Shown here piece after piece: positions 1 to 8,742 of a stretch of DNA of 64,000 nt. This stretch comes from Microbacterium sp. 4R-513 (GTDB taxonomy: Bacteria; Actinomycetota; Actinomycetes; Actinomycetales; Microbacteriaceae). The position numbers and the translations under genes were made by a program. Positions within the stretch are counted from its first letter, which is position 1. Every line of letters begins with the position of its first letter. The notes beneath the pieces were generated by a model, which saw only the letters and a list, made by a program, of their open reading frames with translations, made no database searches and was not told the origin of the DNA. The stretch is from NCBI RefSeq assembly GCF_011046485.1, contig NZ_CP049256.1, positions 2,604,001-2,668,000 of the forward strand, written 5' to 3'.

Positions 1-714
1 GCCGTCGGGCGTCCGCAAACCCGAGCGGAGCGCGGCCCGGAGTCCGACGACGGCCCGCGACCACCGCTCGGTCGTCGAGGCGTCGAGCCACACGTCGGCG
101 GCGTCGCTCGCGATCCACTCGCGGTCGAGCGACTCGAGCAGCCCCGCGGCATCCGCGATCTGGACGAGGTCGTCGAGCTCCTCGGGCGTCGCGATGGCGC
201 CCGCGTCCACGAGGCGCTTGCGGTCGACGGCGCTCACCGTCCCGGTGCCGGTGCGGGCGAGCGGGGCGTGCTGCGTCGCGATGAGGAGGTCGGCGAGAGC
301 ACCGGTGGTCGCCAGGACGCGCTCGGCGGCGGCCGCTGCGGCGCTCTCGTCGGCGCGTGGCGGAGCCGTTGCGGCCGTCGCGGGCCCCTCGAAGGCGGTG
401 GGCGCCGACGACTTCGCCGCGCGTACGCGCTCTGCGACCGCGGTGTACGGGGCTCCGTCGGCGTCCACGAGCGCGAAGCGCGAGAGCACGGCCTGCTCGG
501 CGCCGGATCCGGTCGCAAGAGCCACGAGGGCCGGGCGTGGCAGCCGGGTGAGCGCGCGGTCGATGGATGCTGCGTCGAGCAGCCCTGCCGCGGCGTCGAA
601 GAAGTCGTGCCACGACGTCGAGGCGGCGACCGATCGCAGCGCGAACGTCTTGGCCAGCTCCGCGTCGTCGCGGGATGCCAGCCACGTCGCGAGCGAGCGC
701 TCGTCTGTGGTCAT
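1..714 (-). CDS. Helicase-associated domain protein, N-terminal part (cut by window edge)
   Basis: An open frame runs from an ATG at 714 leftwards to the window edge without a stop (238 codons), so the C-terminal part is missing. The protein begins MTTDERSLATWLASRDDAEL and is rich in Ala, Leu, Asp and Arg. It resembles the large actinobacterial helicase-associated proteins (Mycobacterium Rv0862c type, XPB/Ssl2-like N-terminal region) that sit beside the XPB-type helicase gene. The neighbourhood supports this: cold-shock protein, DUF3027 protein and serC follow, an order also known around Rv0862c-Rv0884c. If so, the next gene beyond the left edge should be an XPB-like helicase. No catalytic motif is visible in the part present. 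The function is inferred mostly from family and context. Confidence 0.6.
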   Translation of the reverse strand, partial: MTTDERSLATWLASRDDAELAKTFALRSVAASTSWHDFFDAAAGLLDAASIDRALTRLPRPALVALATGSGAEQAVLSRFALVDADGAPYTAVAERVRAAKSSAPTAFEGPATAATAPPRADESAAAAAAERVLATTGALADLLIATQHAPLARTGTGTVSAVDRKRLVDAGAIATPEELDDLVQIADAAGLLESLDREWIASDAADVWLDASTTERWSRAVVGLRAALRSGLRTPDG

Positions 715-724
715 CGAACCCGCC

Positions 725-994
725 TTACGCGCTCTTGTTGGCCCGGGACCGGCGGACGAAGCTCATGATGAGCAGCGCGACGATCATCAGGAAGGCGATC
801 GGAAGCGCGAGAAGCGGGAGCACGACGACGAGCGGCCAGATGCCGGCGGAGAAGTCCTCGACCCCGAGCGGGCGCGCCACGATGACGGCGAAGAAGCAGA
901 CGATCGAGAGGATCGTCAGTCCGAGCGCCATGAAGGCGAGGATGCGGTCGATGCGCCGGACAGGGAGGTCCGGACCGCTGCTGCGCGTGCTCAT
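725..994 (-). CDS. Small two-helix membrane protein, function unknown
   Basis: 89 residues with two strongly hydrophobic segments, about residues 18-42 (ILAFMALGLTILSIVCFFAV) and 52-78 (IWPLVVVLPLLALPIAFLMI), and a basic C-terminal end (RRSRANKSA). The charge pattern suggests both ends are cytoplasmic. The start is ATG 994. A TAGGCT box lies at 1007-1002 on the same strand, only 7 nt before the ATG, so the mRNA is probably leaderless and no ribosome site is expected. It lies 10 nt upstream of the helicase-associated gene in the same direction and may be cotranscribed with it. I do not recognise a functional family. Confidence 0.7.
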   Translation of the reverse strand: MSTRSSGPDLPVRRIDRILAFMALGLTILSIVCFFAVIVARPLGVEDFSAGIWPLVVVLPLLALPIAFLMIVALLIMSFVRRSRANKSA

Positions 995-1025
995 CCGTCT
1001 CAGCCTAGTCCGTGGCGGGTGTGCC

Positions 1026-1086
1026 GTAGGCTTGAGGGCAGGGACCCTCCGGTCCCGTCACACCCTGCCCGCGAGAGCGGGCTTTT
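1026..1086 (+). promoter_or_regulatory. Promoter -10 box and terminator-like leader before the cold-shock gene
   Basis: A TAGGCT -10 box lies at 1026-1031. Just downstream, GGGCA (1036-1040) can pair with TGCCC (1066-1070) around an inner hairpin GGGACC-CTCC-GGTCCC (1041-1056). Overlapping the right arm is a perfect terminator-like hairpin GCCCGC-GAGA-GCGGGC (1067-1082) followed by TTTT (1083-1086). The two structures compete for 1067-1070, so the leader could switch between readthrough and termination ahead of the ATG at 1105. The structures are seen in the sequence; switching is an inference. Confidence 0.5.
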
Positions 1087-1104
1087 CCACAGTGAGGTTC
1101 TCCC

Positions 1105-1488
1105 ATGCCCACCGGCAAGGTCAGGTTCTACGACGAGGAGAAGGGGTTCGGCTTCATCACCAGCGATGACGGCCAGGACGTCTTCCTGCACGCCACTGCC
1201 CTTCCCGCCGGCACCCCGGCTCCCAAGACGGGTGCACGGCTCGAGTTCGGCATCGCCGACGGCAAGCGCGGGCCGCAGGCGCTCTCGGTGCGCGTCCTCG
1301 AAGCGCCGGTGAGCCTCGCCAAGCGCGCGCGCAAGCCCGCCGACGACATGGCGATCATCGTCGAGGACCTCGTGAAGCTCCTCGACGGGATCGGCGGCGA
1401 CCTCCGTCGCGGCCGCTACCCCAGCGGCGCCCACGCCAAGAAGGTCGCCGCCGTGCTCCGCAAGGTCGCGGATGAGCTCGACGCCTGA
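1105..1488 (+). CDS. Cold-shock domain protein with C-terminal extension
   Basis: 127 residues. Residues 1-70 form a CspA-type cold-shock domain with RNP1 KGFGFIT (13-19) and RNP2 VFLHA (26-30), which bind single-stranded RNA and DNA in the cytoplasm. The remaining 57 residues are an extension rich in Lys, Arg and Asp, ending VLRKVADELDA, probably helical; this matches the longer actinobacterial cold-shock proteins found near serC (mycobacterial CspB region). The start is ATG 1105, behind a leader with competing hairpins. The 3' end overlaps the DUF3027 gene by 17 bp (1472-1488), so the two are probably cotranscribed and translationally coupled. The exact RNA targets cannot be told from sequence. 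Confidence 0.88.
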   Translation: MPTGKVRFYDEEKGFGFITSDDGQDVFLHATALPAGTPAPKTGARLEFGIADGKRGPQALSVRVLEAPVSLAKRARKPADDMAIIVEDLVKLLDGIGGDLRRGRYPSGAHAKKVAAVLRKVADELDA

Positions 1489-2458
1489 CCCCGAGGTGAC
1501 CTCCCCGGGCGAGTCCGACGACCACGCGCTGTTCGACATCCCCGCCGACGACCCGACCGAGCCCGGTCAGGATTCGTCGACGGATGCCGAGGCCGCCGCT
1601 GCTGAGACGGACGAAGCCGAAGAGACCGCCGAGCCCGAGTCGGCGGTGTCCGAGTCGGACCAGTCCGAGTCGGTCGCTCCCGTCGAGCCCGATGCCCGGC
1701 TCTTCGAGGCACACGACCTCGCGCTCGCCGCACTGCGCGAGATCACGCCCGAGACCACGATCGGCCCGCCGGCGGGCTACACCGTCGAAGACGGAGGCGT
1801 CGTCTCGCTGCGCTTCGAGAACCGCCTCGCCGGGTACCCCGGCTGGTTCTGGACGGTCAGCGTCGCTGTCGTCGACGGATCCGAGCCCACGGTGCTCGAG
1901 ACCGAGCTCGTCCCGGGCGACGGCGCGCTCCTCGCCCCGGACTGGGTGCCGTGGGCCGAGCGGCTCGCCGAGTATCACGCCGCGCAGGCAGCGCTCGCCG
2001 AAGCCGGGCGTGACGAGGATGCCGAGGCGGACCTCGAGGACGTCGAAGATCTGGATGCCTCGGACTTCGACGACGACGGGTCGTCGATCCTGCACGCGGG
2101 CGACGTGGACGGCGTCGACATCGACGAGCTGGCGGATGCGGACCTGAACGGCGAAGAGCCCGACGACGACGACTCGGACGACGACGATTCTGACGAGGAC
2201 GCCGACGACGAGGATGACTCGGATGACGAGGACGACGACTTCGACGAGGAGGACGAGTTCGCGGAGTCCGACGACGAGGAGGACGACCTCGGCGGGACCT
2301 TCGACGACTCCGACGACGACTCCGACGACGACCTCGACGACGACTCCGACGGCGACCTCGACGACGACTCCGATGGCGACCTCGACGACGACTCGGACGA
2401 GGACCAGGACGACGGCTTGGATGATGAGGACGACCGCCGCGGGTTCGACGCCGGCTGA
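1472..2458 (+). CDS. DUF3027 protein with long acidic tail
   Basis: 328 residues. The central part, about residues 65-190 (for example YPGWFWTVSVAVVDGSEPTV), matches the actinobacterial DUF3027 family (mycobacterial Rv0883c type), whose function is unknown. The N-terminal 60 residues are acidic and low in complexity. From about residue 190 to the end the protein is almost only Asp, Glu and Ser, with tandem units like DDDSDGDL, coded by near-repeats of GACGACGACTCC between 2160 and 2420. Such a tail is probably disordered and could mimic nucleic acid or bind basic partners; that is an inference. The start overlaps the upstream cold-shock gene by 17 bp. The family is known next to serC, but here about 9.5 kb of sugar genes separate the two. 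Confidence 0.8.
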   Translation: MSSTPDPEVTSPGESDDHALFDIPADDPTEPGQDSSTDAEAAAAETDEAEETAEPESAVSESDQSESVAPVEPDARLFEAHDLALAALREITPETTIGPPAGYTVEDGGVVSLRFENRLAGYPGWFWTVSVAVVDGSEPTVLETELVPGDGALLAPDWVPWAERLAEYHAAQAALAEAGRDEDAEADLEDVEDLDASDFDDDGSSILHAGDVDGVDIDELADADLNGEEPDDDDSDDDDSDEDADDEDDSDDEDDDFDEEDEFAESDDEEDDLGGTFDDSDDDSDDDLDDDSDGDLDDDSDGDLDDDSDEDQDDGLDDEDDRRGFDAG

Positions 2459-2480
2459 CTGAGCGCTTCCGCCCTCAGTC
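2457..2480. terminator. Hairpin between convergent DUF3027 and tetR genes
   Basis: GACTGAG (2457-2463) and CTCAGTC (2474-2480) pair perfectly around a 10-nt loop. It spans both stop codons of the convergent genes, so it may end transcription in both directions. There is no T-run. Confidence 0.4.
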
Positions 2481-3173
2481 GGTGGCGCGAGGGAACGACG
2501 GGGCGGGCTGTCCCGTCCGGAGGCGGTCGACGAGCTCGTCCATGACCTTCTCGACGATGCGCGGCATGTCCACCGCGCCGGGGTCGAGGAGCCACTGCAC
2601 CTGCAGGCCGTCCATCAGCGCGATGAGGGCCGTGGCGTCGTCGCGCACCTCGGGCTCCGAGGCATCCCGACCCGTCACCTCGGCGAGCACCCCCGCGATC
2701 TTGTCGCGCAGCCCCGTGAAGCGGTTGCGGAAGTAGTCCTGCGCCGGATGCCCGGCGGTGACCGACTCGGCGGCCAGCACGGCGTATGTCTGGACCACGC
2801 CGGGTCGGTCGGTGTTCTCGGTGACGGTGTCGAGCATGTGGCCGAGGAACGCCGGACCCTCGGTCTGCGCTCGGCCGGGGATGCCCGCAGCCTCCTCGCC
2901 GTCCCGGTACTGGAGCATCGCGACGAGGAGCCCCTCCTTGCTGCCGAAGTGGTGCAGCACGCCGGCGTGGGTCATGCCCGCCTGCTCGGCGACCTCGACG
3001 AGCGCGCCCTTGTTGTAGCCGCGCTGGCCGAAGACGCTCATCGCCGCGCGGAGCACGGCTTCGCGTCGCTCGAGCGTCCGCGCCTGCGGTTTCGGCGTTC
3101 TCGCAGCGCCCGGTTCGGGGGAGCGGGCGTGCTCGTTTCGGCCGTCATGGTTCTCCTCCGCGCCGTTACGCAA
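2475..3173 (-). CDS. TetR-family repressor, start or frame uncertain
   Basis: 232 residues when read from TTG 3173. The TetR helix-turn-helix is clear (ALVEVAEQAGMTHAGVLHHF) followed by a ligand-binding helical domain. It is divergent from the GH3 beta-glucosidase gene and probably represses it and the following ABC importer by binding the inverted repeats at 3176-3206; the inducer may be a beta-glucoside or a product of it. The start is odd. There is no in-frame ATG near the 5' end, while an ATG at 3148 directly follows a perfect GGAGGAG site but lies in another frame. One extra base in the G5 run at 3117-3121 would join that ATG to this frame, giving MTAETSTPAPPEPGAARTPK. So either TTG is the true start, or the gene or assembly carries a 1-base deletion. 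Confidence 0.8.
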   Translation of the reverse strand: MRNGAEENHDGRNEHARSPEPGAARTPKPQARTLERREAVLRAAMSVFGQRGYNKGALVEVAEQAGMTHAGVLHHFGSKEGLLVAMLQYRDGEEAAGIPGRAQTEGPAFLGHMLDTVTENTDRPGVVQTYAVLAAESVTAGHPAQDYFRNRFTGLRDKIAGVLAEVTGRDASEPEVRDDATALIALMDGLQVQWLLDPGAVDMPRIVEKVMDELVDRLRTGQPAPSFPRATD

Positions 3174-3175
3174 CC

Positions 3176-3206
3176 GTTACTCAGAGTAACTTACTGACCT
3201 GTAAGT
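3176..3206. promoter_or_regulatory. Twin inverted repeats between tetR and GH3: probable TetR operator
   Basis: Two adjoining perfect inverted repeats: GTTAC-TCAGA-GTAAC (3176-3190) and ACTTAC-TGACCT-GTAAGT (3189-3206). They share two bases and lie between the divergent genes, covering the expected promoter area of both. They are far more AT-rich than their surroundings. Assignment to the TetR protein rests on position. Confidence 0.65.
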
Positions 3207-3263
3207 AAGTATGCAACGATGGCGTGGCACCTCGAGGTGGAGGTGCGTGAATGGAGTATAGGC

Positions 3264-5759
3264 GTGACCACGACGGCCACCCCGACCGCGTCGGAGACCA
3301 CCAGCGCGGCAGCGGCGCAGATCCGGACGGCTCTTGACGAGCTGTCGCTGGAAGAGAAAGTGCGGCTGCTGACCGGCGCGAGCACCTGGAGCCTCCACGC
3401 GATCCAGCGCATCGGGCTGGACCCCGTAACTGTCTCGGACGGACCCATCGGCGTGCGCGGAACCTCCGACGACGGAGGTCCCTCCGTGCAGCTTCCCGCA
3501 CCGTCGGGAACTGCGGCGACGTGGGACGTCGACCTGCTCGCCCGGCTCGGCACGCTCATCGCGGGCGAGGCCCGGCGCAAGGGCGTCGACGTCGTTCTCG
3601 CCCCCGTCGTCAATCTGCAGCGCACGCCGGCGGGCGGCCGCCACTTCGAGTGCCTCGCCGAAGACCCGCACCTCACGGCCGAGCTCGCAGCATCCTTCGT
3701 CTCCGCCCTGCAGGCGTCCGGGGTGGGGGCGTCCGTCAAGCACTTCGTCGGCAACGAGCAGGAGACCGAGCGCACGAGCTACGTCTCGCGGATCGACGAG
3801 CGCACGCTTCGCGAGGTCTACCTGGCACCGTTCGAGGCACTCGTCGAGGCCGGCGTCTGGTCGGTGATGGCGGCGTACAACGGCGTCTCGCTCGGCGGGG
3901 TCGAGCAGACCGCGACGGCGCACGGGCCCCTCCTGAACGACCTGCTCAAGGGCGAGTGGGGCTTCGACGGGGTCGTCGTGAGCGACTGGCTTGCGACGAA
4001 GGACACGGTGTCGTCGGCGACCGGTGGGCTCGACCTCGTCATGCCCGGTCCGGGCGGCCCGTGGGACGACGCCCTGGTCGCAGCGGTCGAGCGCGGAGAC
4101 GTTCCGGAGGCGGTCATCGACGACAAGGTCGCGCGCATCCTGCGGCTCGCCCACCGTGTCGGCGCCTTCGGCTCCGATCCCGTGGAGGTCGCAACCCCCG
4201 AGCCCGACGACGAGACCGTCCGCAGCCTCGTTCGCGAGGCGACGGCGCGCTCGATCGTGGTGCTCGGCAACGACGGCCTGCTGCCCCTCGCGCCCGGCTC
4301 CCTCCGCAAGGTGGCGCTCGTCGGCGCCAACGCCGTGGAGCCCTTCGTGCAGGGCGGGGGCAGCGCCTTCGTGCAGCCGCCCCACGTCGTGTCGCCTCTC
4401 GAGGGACTCCGCCGTGCGCTGCCCGGCGCTGACATCACCCTGGTCCGCGGCGGCATCACCGAGCGCCGCGCCCCGCTGCTCCCGGCAAGCCTGGTGCGAA
4501 CGCCGCGCGGCGCGGCGGGGATCCTCGTCGAATTCCTCGACAGCGCAGACCGCGTCCGCGAGGAGCGTGTCATGACCGATCCCGGCGCGCTGTGGTTCCC
4601 CATCGACGACCCCGCGGTCGTCCGCGTGCGCTTCACGACCGCGATCGCTCTGCGCGGCGATGGACGGCACGTCGTCGAGGTCGGCCCGGTGGGAGCGCAT
4701 GAGCTCGCCGTCGACGGTGCGACGGTCTCGACGTCGGAGCACCGCGTCGGCTCCGAGGTCGTGCTCGACTCCTCCTACTCCGACCCCGCCACCATCGAGA
4801 CTCCGGTCGACGTGCACGGCGAGGGGCACCTCCACGTGTCGCTCACCGTGCAGGTCATCGACGCCGACGCCTATGGGCGATTCGTCCGAGTGCACCTCCG
4901 TCATCGCGCGCCCGGTGCGTCGATCGATGAAGAGCTCGCCCAGGCGGAGGATGCCGCGGCCGCCGCCGACGTCGCGATCGTCGTCGTCGGCACCAACCCC
5001 GAGACGGAGTCCGAGGGTTGGGACCGTCCGAGCCTCGCGCTGCCGGGCCGGCAGGACGAGCTCGTCCGCCGCGTGCTCGCTGCCAACCCGCGAACCGTCG
5101 TCGTCGTCAACGCCGGTGCCCCCGTCATCCTCCCGTGGCTCGACGAGGTGCCCGCCGTGCTGTGGTGGTGGCTCCCGGGCCAGGAGGCGGGCGATGCGCT
5201 CGCGGATGCCCTCGTCGGCGCCACCGAGCCTTCGGGCCGCCTGCCCTGGACCCTCCCCGCCGCCGAGGCGGATGTCCCCGTGCCCGACGGCCTGCCGACC
5301 GACGGCTACGTGGACTATGCCGAGCGCCTCGACGTCGGGCACCGCGGCTGGGATCGCCTCGGCCGCACGCCCGCTCGCGAGTTCGGGTTCGGCCTGGGGT
5401 ATGCGCAGTGGCGCTACGACGCGCTGGAGGTCGAGGCATCCGTCGACGAGTCGGCCCCCGCGCTCGCGCGCGTCGAACTGACGAACACCAGCGGACGCGA
5501 CGGGCGCGAGGTCGTTCAGATCTACCTCTCCGCCGACGCCAGCGACCCCGTCCGCCCCGTGCGGTGGCTGGCGGGATTCGCGGTGGTCGACGTCGCAGCC
5601 GGCACGTCGGCGACCGTCGAGATCCCCCTGCGACGTCGCCGCTTCGAGACCTGGTCCACCGAGACGGGGTCCTGGACCCTTCCGGCTGGCGAGTACACCG
5701 TCCACGCCGGCCGATCCAGCCGCGACCTGCCGTTGACGGCGACCCACGTCATCCCCTGA
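3264..5759 (+). CDS. GH3 beta-glucosidase with PA14 insert
   Basis: 831 residues from GTG 3264, chosen because GGAG (3252-3255) lies 8 nt upstream; an in-frame ATG at 3219 would overlap the operator side and has no site. Domain order: GH3 N-terminal barrel (KHFVGNEQETER; nucleophile Asp241 in VVVSDWLA), GH3 C-terminal domain, a PA14-like insert at roughly 430-560, and a C-terminal fibronectin-III-like domain (REVVQIYLSADASDPVRP). It should remove beta-linked glucose or xylose from the non-reducing end of oligosaccharides. No signal peptide is seen, so it acts in the cytoplasm on sugars brought in by the importer encoded directly downstream. Transcription is probably controlled by the divergent TetR protein. 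The exact substrate (cellobiose, gentiobiose, others) cannot be told. Confidence 0.88.
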   Translation: MTTTATPTASETTSAAAAQIRTALDELSLEEKVRLLTGASTWSLHAIQRIGLDPVTVSDGPIGVRGTSDDGGPSVQLPAPSGTAATWDVDLLARLGTLIAGEARRKGVDVVLAPVVNLQRTPAGGRHFECLAEDPHLTAELAASFVSALQASGVGASVKHFVGNEQETERTSYVSRIDERTLREVYLAPFEALVEAGVWSVMAAYNGVSLGGVEQTATAHGPLLNDLLKGEWGFDGVVVSDWLATKDTVSSATGGLDLVMPGPGGPWDDALVAAVERGDVPEAVIDDKVARILRLAHRVGAFGSDPVEVATPEPDDETVRSLVREATARSIVVLGNDGLLPLAPGSLRKVALVGANAVEPFVQGGGSAFVQPPHVVSPLEGLRRALPGADITLVRGGITERRAPLLPASLVRTPRGAAGILVEFLDSADRVREERVMTDPGALWFPIDDPAVVRVRFTTAIALRGDGRHVVEVGPVGAHELAVDGATVSTSEHRVGSEVVLDSSYSDPATIETPVDVHGEGHLHVSLTVQVIDADAYGRFVRVHLRHRAPGASIDEELAQAEDAAAAADVAIVVVGTNPETESEGWDRPSLALPGRQDELVRRVLAANPRTVVVVNAGAPVILPWLDEVPAVLWWWLPGQEAGDALADALVGATEPSGRLPWTLPAAEADVPVPDGLPTDGYVDYAERLDVGHRGWDRLGRTPAREFGFGLGYAQWRYDALEVEASVDESAPALARVELTNTSGRDGREVVQIYLSADASDPVRPVRWLAGFAVVDVAAGTSATVEIPLRRRRFETWSTETGSWTLPAGEYTVHAGRSSRDLPLTATHVIP

Positions 5760-5802
5760 CTCAACCCACCCCCTCACCCTGAGAAATGCAAGGAGGCAAC
5801 TC

Positions 5803-7470
5803 ATGAAGTTCCGTCGGATCGCCCCGCTCGTCGCGGGGGCCGCCGTGGCAGCGCTGCTGGTCAGTGGCTGCGCGGCCGGCGGCGGTACCAGTGCGACGGG
5901 CGGCGACGGCGCCGTCCTGACGGTCGGCATGCCCAACGGCACGCAGACCGACAACCAGTCGCCGTTCGCGACGGGCTCGTCGGCCCTGTCGCTCGGCTAC
6001 GCATACGTCATCTACGAGCCGCTCATGATGGTCAACAAGGCCAAGCCCTCGGACGACCCGAAGCCCTGGCTCGCCGAGAAGATCGAGTGGAACGACGACT
6101 ACACGCAGGCGGTCATCACCCCCCGCTCGGGCGTGAAGTGGTCGGACGGCGAGGACTTCACCGCGGAGGATGTCGCGTTCTCCATCCAGCTGCGCAAGGA
6201 CAACGAGGCGATCAACACCGCCGCGCTGCCCTACGGCGACATCACGACCGACGGCTCGACCGTCACCGTGACGTTCGACGCACCGCAGTTCGTCAACCAG
6301 GCGAAGCTGTACGACCTCCTGATCGTGCCGGAGCACATCTGGAAGGACGTCAAGGACCCCGCGACCGACCCGAACAAGAAGCCCGTCGGCACGGGTCCGT
6401 ACACCCTCGAGTCGTGGACCCCGCAGGCGGCCACCGTCGTCGTCAACCCCGACTACTGGGGCGGCAAGCCCGCCGTTCCCGAGATCCGATACTCGTCGTA
6501 CAACGACAACAACGCCCTGACCACGGCCCTCACGACCGGTGAGGCGCAGTGGGGCTGGACGTTCATCGCGGACTACGAGAACGTCTACATCAAGAAGGAT
6601 CCCGAGAACTACCACCAGTTCGCGGCGGCCGGTCTCGGCATCGACGCGCTGTTCGTCAACAACGAGACCAAGCCGTTCAACGACAGGGCCTTCCGCCAGG
6701 CGCTCAACATGGTGCTCGACCGCGAGCAGCTCGTGGACGTCGCCACGAGCGGCGTCAACCCGGCGCTCACGAACGTCACGGGCCTGCCGCTCCCGGCGGG
6801 CGAGGCCTACCTCTCGTCCGAGTACCAGGGGCAGGACTACAAGGTCGATGTCGACGGGGCGAAGCAGCTCCTCACCGACGCGGGCTACACGTACGACGGT
6901 GACAAGCTCCTCGACCCCGATGGTGCGCCGGTGACGTTCACGCTCACCAACCCCGCCGGGTGGAACGACTACCTGACCGCGCTCGACATCATCAAGACGG
7001 CCGCCGCCTCGATCGGCGCGACCGCCGACGTGCAGCCCGCGAACGTCGACGGCTGGTTCGCCGACATCATCCCTCCGGGTGACTTCCAGGCCACGCTCCA
7101 CTGGACCGACGGCGGCTCGACGCCCTACGACATGTACTCCGACATGTTCAACGGCGCCTACTACCAGCCGCTCGGCGAGGCGGCGAACTGGAACTTCGGC
7201 CGCTTCAAGAACGACGAGGCGACGGCCGCGTTCGAGACGTATGCGTCGACGTCGGACGACACGGCGCGCACGACGGCGATGGACACCATCCAGCGCGTCT
7301 TCGTCGAAGAGGTGCCGGCGCTCGCGATCTGGTCGCGTCCGTCGACGGCGCAGTACTCGACGAAGAACTACGCCGGGTTCCCGTCCGAGGACGACCCGTA
7401 CAACTCGGCCCAGCCCACCGGACAGCAGGCAGCCGAGATCGTCATGAAGCTCAAGCCCACGGGCGACTGA
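5803..7470 (+). CDS. ABC importer substrate-binding lipoprotein, family 5 (Opp/Dpp type)
   Basis: 555 residues with a lipoprotein signal: basic start, hydrophobic stretch, and lipobox LVSGC with Cys23. The body is of the SBP_bac_5 family (for example [49 protein letters not shown]). This family binds oligopeptides, nickel or oligosaccharides. Here the GH3 gene 43 nt upstream makes a beta-glucoside oligosaccharide the likely ligand. The start ATG 5803 follows a strong AGGAGG site. A strong hairpin follows the stop codon and may allow more binding protein than transporter to be made. It is anchored outside the membrane and delivers ligand to the two permeases downstream. Confidence 0.87.
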   Translation: MKFRRIAPLVAGAAVAALLVSGCAAGGGTSATGGDGAVLTVGMPNGTQTDNQSPFATGSSALSLGYAYVIYEPLMMVNKAKPSDDPKPWLAEKIEWNDDYTQAVITPRSGVKWSDGEDFTAEDVAFSIQLRKDNEAINTAALPYGDITTDGSTVTVTFDAPQFVNQAKLYDLLIVPEHIWKDVKDPATDPNKKPVGTGPYTLESWTPQAATVVVNPDYWGGKPAVPEIRYSSYNDNNALTTALTTGEAQWGWTFIADYENVYIKKDPENYHQFAAAGLGIDALFVNNETKPFNDRAFRQALNMVLDREQLVDVATSGVNPALTNVTGLPLPAGEAYLSSEYQGQDYKVDVDGAKQLLTDAGYTYDGDKLLDPDGAPVTFTLTNPAGWNDYLTALDIIKTAAASIGATADVQPANVDGWFADIIPPGDFQATLHWTDGGSTPYDMYSDMFNGAYYQPLGEAANWNFGRFKNDEATAAFETYASTSDDTARTTAMDTIQRVFVEEVPALAIWSRPSTAQYSTKNYAGFPSEDDPYNSAQPTGQQAAEIVMKLKPTGD

Positions 7471-7483
7471 CGACGTGACGACG

Positions 7484-7520
7484 ATGCGCGGCGACGGGAC
7501 CCCGACCCGTCGCCGCGCAT
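7484..7520 (+). terminator. Strong hairpin between binding-protein and ATPase genes
   Basis: ATGCGCGGCGACGGG (7484-7498) and its exact reverse complement (7506-7520) form a 15-bp stem with a 7-nt loop. No T-run follows. In an operon whose first gene codes for the binding protein, this is probably a partial terminator or a 3'-end stabiliser that sets subunit ratios. Confidence 0.5.
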
Positions 7521-7593
7521 CCCTCGCTGCATCCGCTGGATCGCGGGCCCCTCGACGGCCCGCCGCACGAACGAATCGACACTGGGAAACGAC

Positions 7594-8742
7594 ATGACGC
7601 AGACCGACCCTCCTGCAGGCGGAGGCGAGGCATCCCTCGACTCTCCTCGACCCGCCGTCGCGCCCGTGCTGCAGGCCGTCGATCTGACGAAGCACTTCAA
7701 GGCCCGCGGCGCGGGGCGCGGCAAAGTGGTGCACGCCGTCGACGGCGTGACGATCGAACTGCGCCGGGGGCGCGTGCTGGCTCTTGTGGGGGAGTCCGGT
7801 TCGGGCAAGTCCACGATCGCGCGGCTCCTCGCCCAGCTCATGCCGGCGACGAGCGGGCAGATCCTCCTTGACGGGAAGGATGCCACGGCCCGGGGCGGCC
7901 GCGCCTTCCGGCGTTACGTCCGCCGCGTGCAGATGATCTTCCAAGACCCGTTCGGGTCGCTCAACCCCGTCCACACGGTGCGGTACGTCCTCACCCGCAG
8001 CATCCGCATCCACAAAGGCCACCTGCGGGGCAGGGCGCTCGAAGACGCACTGCACGACCTGCTGCGGCGCGTCCAGCTGACGCCGCCCGAGCGGTACGTC
8101 GACTCCTATCCCCACGAGCTGTCGGGCGGACAGCGCCAGCGCGTCGCGATCGCCCGCGCGCTCGCCGCCGACCCCGACGTGCTCCTCGCCGACGAGCCGA
8201 TCTCGATGCTCGACGTGTCGATCCGGCTCGGCATCCTGAATCTCCTGCGCGATCTGCGTGATCGCCTGAACATCGGCATCCTGTACATCACCCACGACAT
8301 CGCGTCAGCCCGCTACTTCGCCGACCGCACGAGCGTCATGTACGCGGGACGCATCGTCGAGACCGGTGACTCCGAGTCTGTGACGCAGGACCCGAAGCAC
8401 CCCTACACGCAGCTGCTCATCGCATCGGCACCTGACCCCGATGACCTCGAGGCGCGGGCGCATGGTGCGCGCGGTGAGGCGCCGAGCCTCGTCGATCCGC
8501 CTCCGGGATGCCGCTTCCACCCCCGCTGTCCGTTCGCGACGGAGCTCTGCAAGACGGAGGTGCCGCCGCTCCTCGCTGTCGGCGGGGGGCGCGAGGCGGC
8601 GTGCTGGGGCTACTCCGACCGACCCGACAAGCCGATCGTGACGAGCGTGCTCGAGCAGTACGGCGAGCGCCCCAGCGACGAGGTCCTGATCGCCGAGTCT
8701 GCAGACCCGACGTCGATCCATACCGAGGAGGTGGCGTCGTGA
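7594..8742 (+). CDS. ABC importer ATPase, OppF/DppF-like
   Basis: 382 residues. Walker [11 protein letters not shown]-loop [10 protein letters not shown], signature [15 protein letters not shown], Walker B VLLADEP and switch His in YITHDI are all intact. The C-terminal oligopeptide-transporter extension is present with the [14 protein letters not shown] cysteine motif. The protein hydrolyses ATP on the cytoplasmic face to drive import by the permease pair. A full importer needs a second ATPase, encoded by the frameshifted gene at 10763-11863. Its stop codon overlaps the next gene by 4 bp (GTGA at 8739-8742), a sign of translational coupling. An in-frame extension at the N terminus (about 25 residues, Pro-rich) precedes the ABC domain. 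Confidence 0.9.
   Translation: MTQTDPPAGGGEASLDSPRPAVAPVLQAVDLTKHFKARGAGRGKVVHAVDGVTIELRRGRVLALVGESGSGKSTIARLLAQLMPATSGQILLDGKDATARGGRAFRRYVRRVQMIFQDPFGSLNPVHTVRYVLTRSIRIHKGHLRGRALEDALHDLLRRVQLTPPERYVDSYPHELSGGQRQRVAIARALAADPDVLLADEPISMLDVSIRLGILNLLRDLRDRLNIGILYITHDIASARYFADRTSVMYAGRIVETGDSESVTQDPKHPYTQLLIASAPDPDDLEARAHGARGEAPSLVDPPPGCRFHPRCPFATELCKTEVPPLLAVGGGREAACWGYSDRPDKPIVTSVLEQYGERPSDEVLIAESADPTSIHTEEVAS

Noticed and set aside
194..1312. Long plus-strand open frames over the helicase-associated gene and cold-shock leader
   Set aside because: They oppose or cross clear genes and read as Arg/Ala-rich low-complexity sequence.
3177..5954. A 925-codon open frame on the minus strand opposite the beta-glucosidase gene
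   Set aside because: It mirrors the GH3 gene in a GC-rich genome, has low-complexity Arg/Gly/Asp-rich sequence and no family resemblance.
5761..8295. An 844-codon open frame on the minus strand opposite the binding protein and ATPase genes
   Set aside because: Shadow of two well-supported genes on the other strand; no recognisable motifs.
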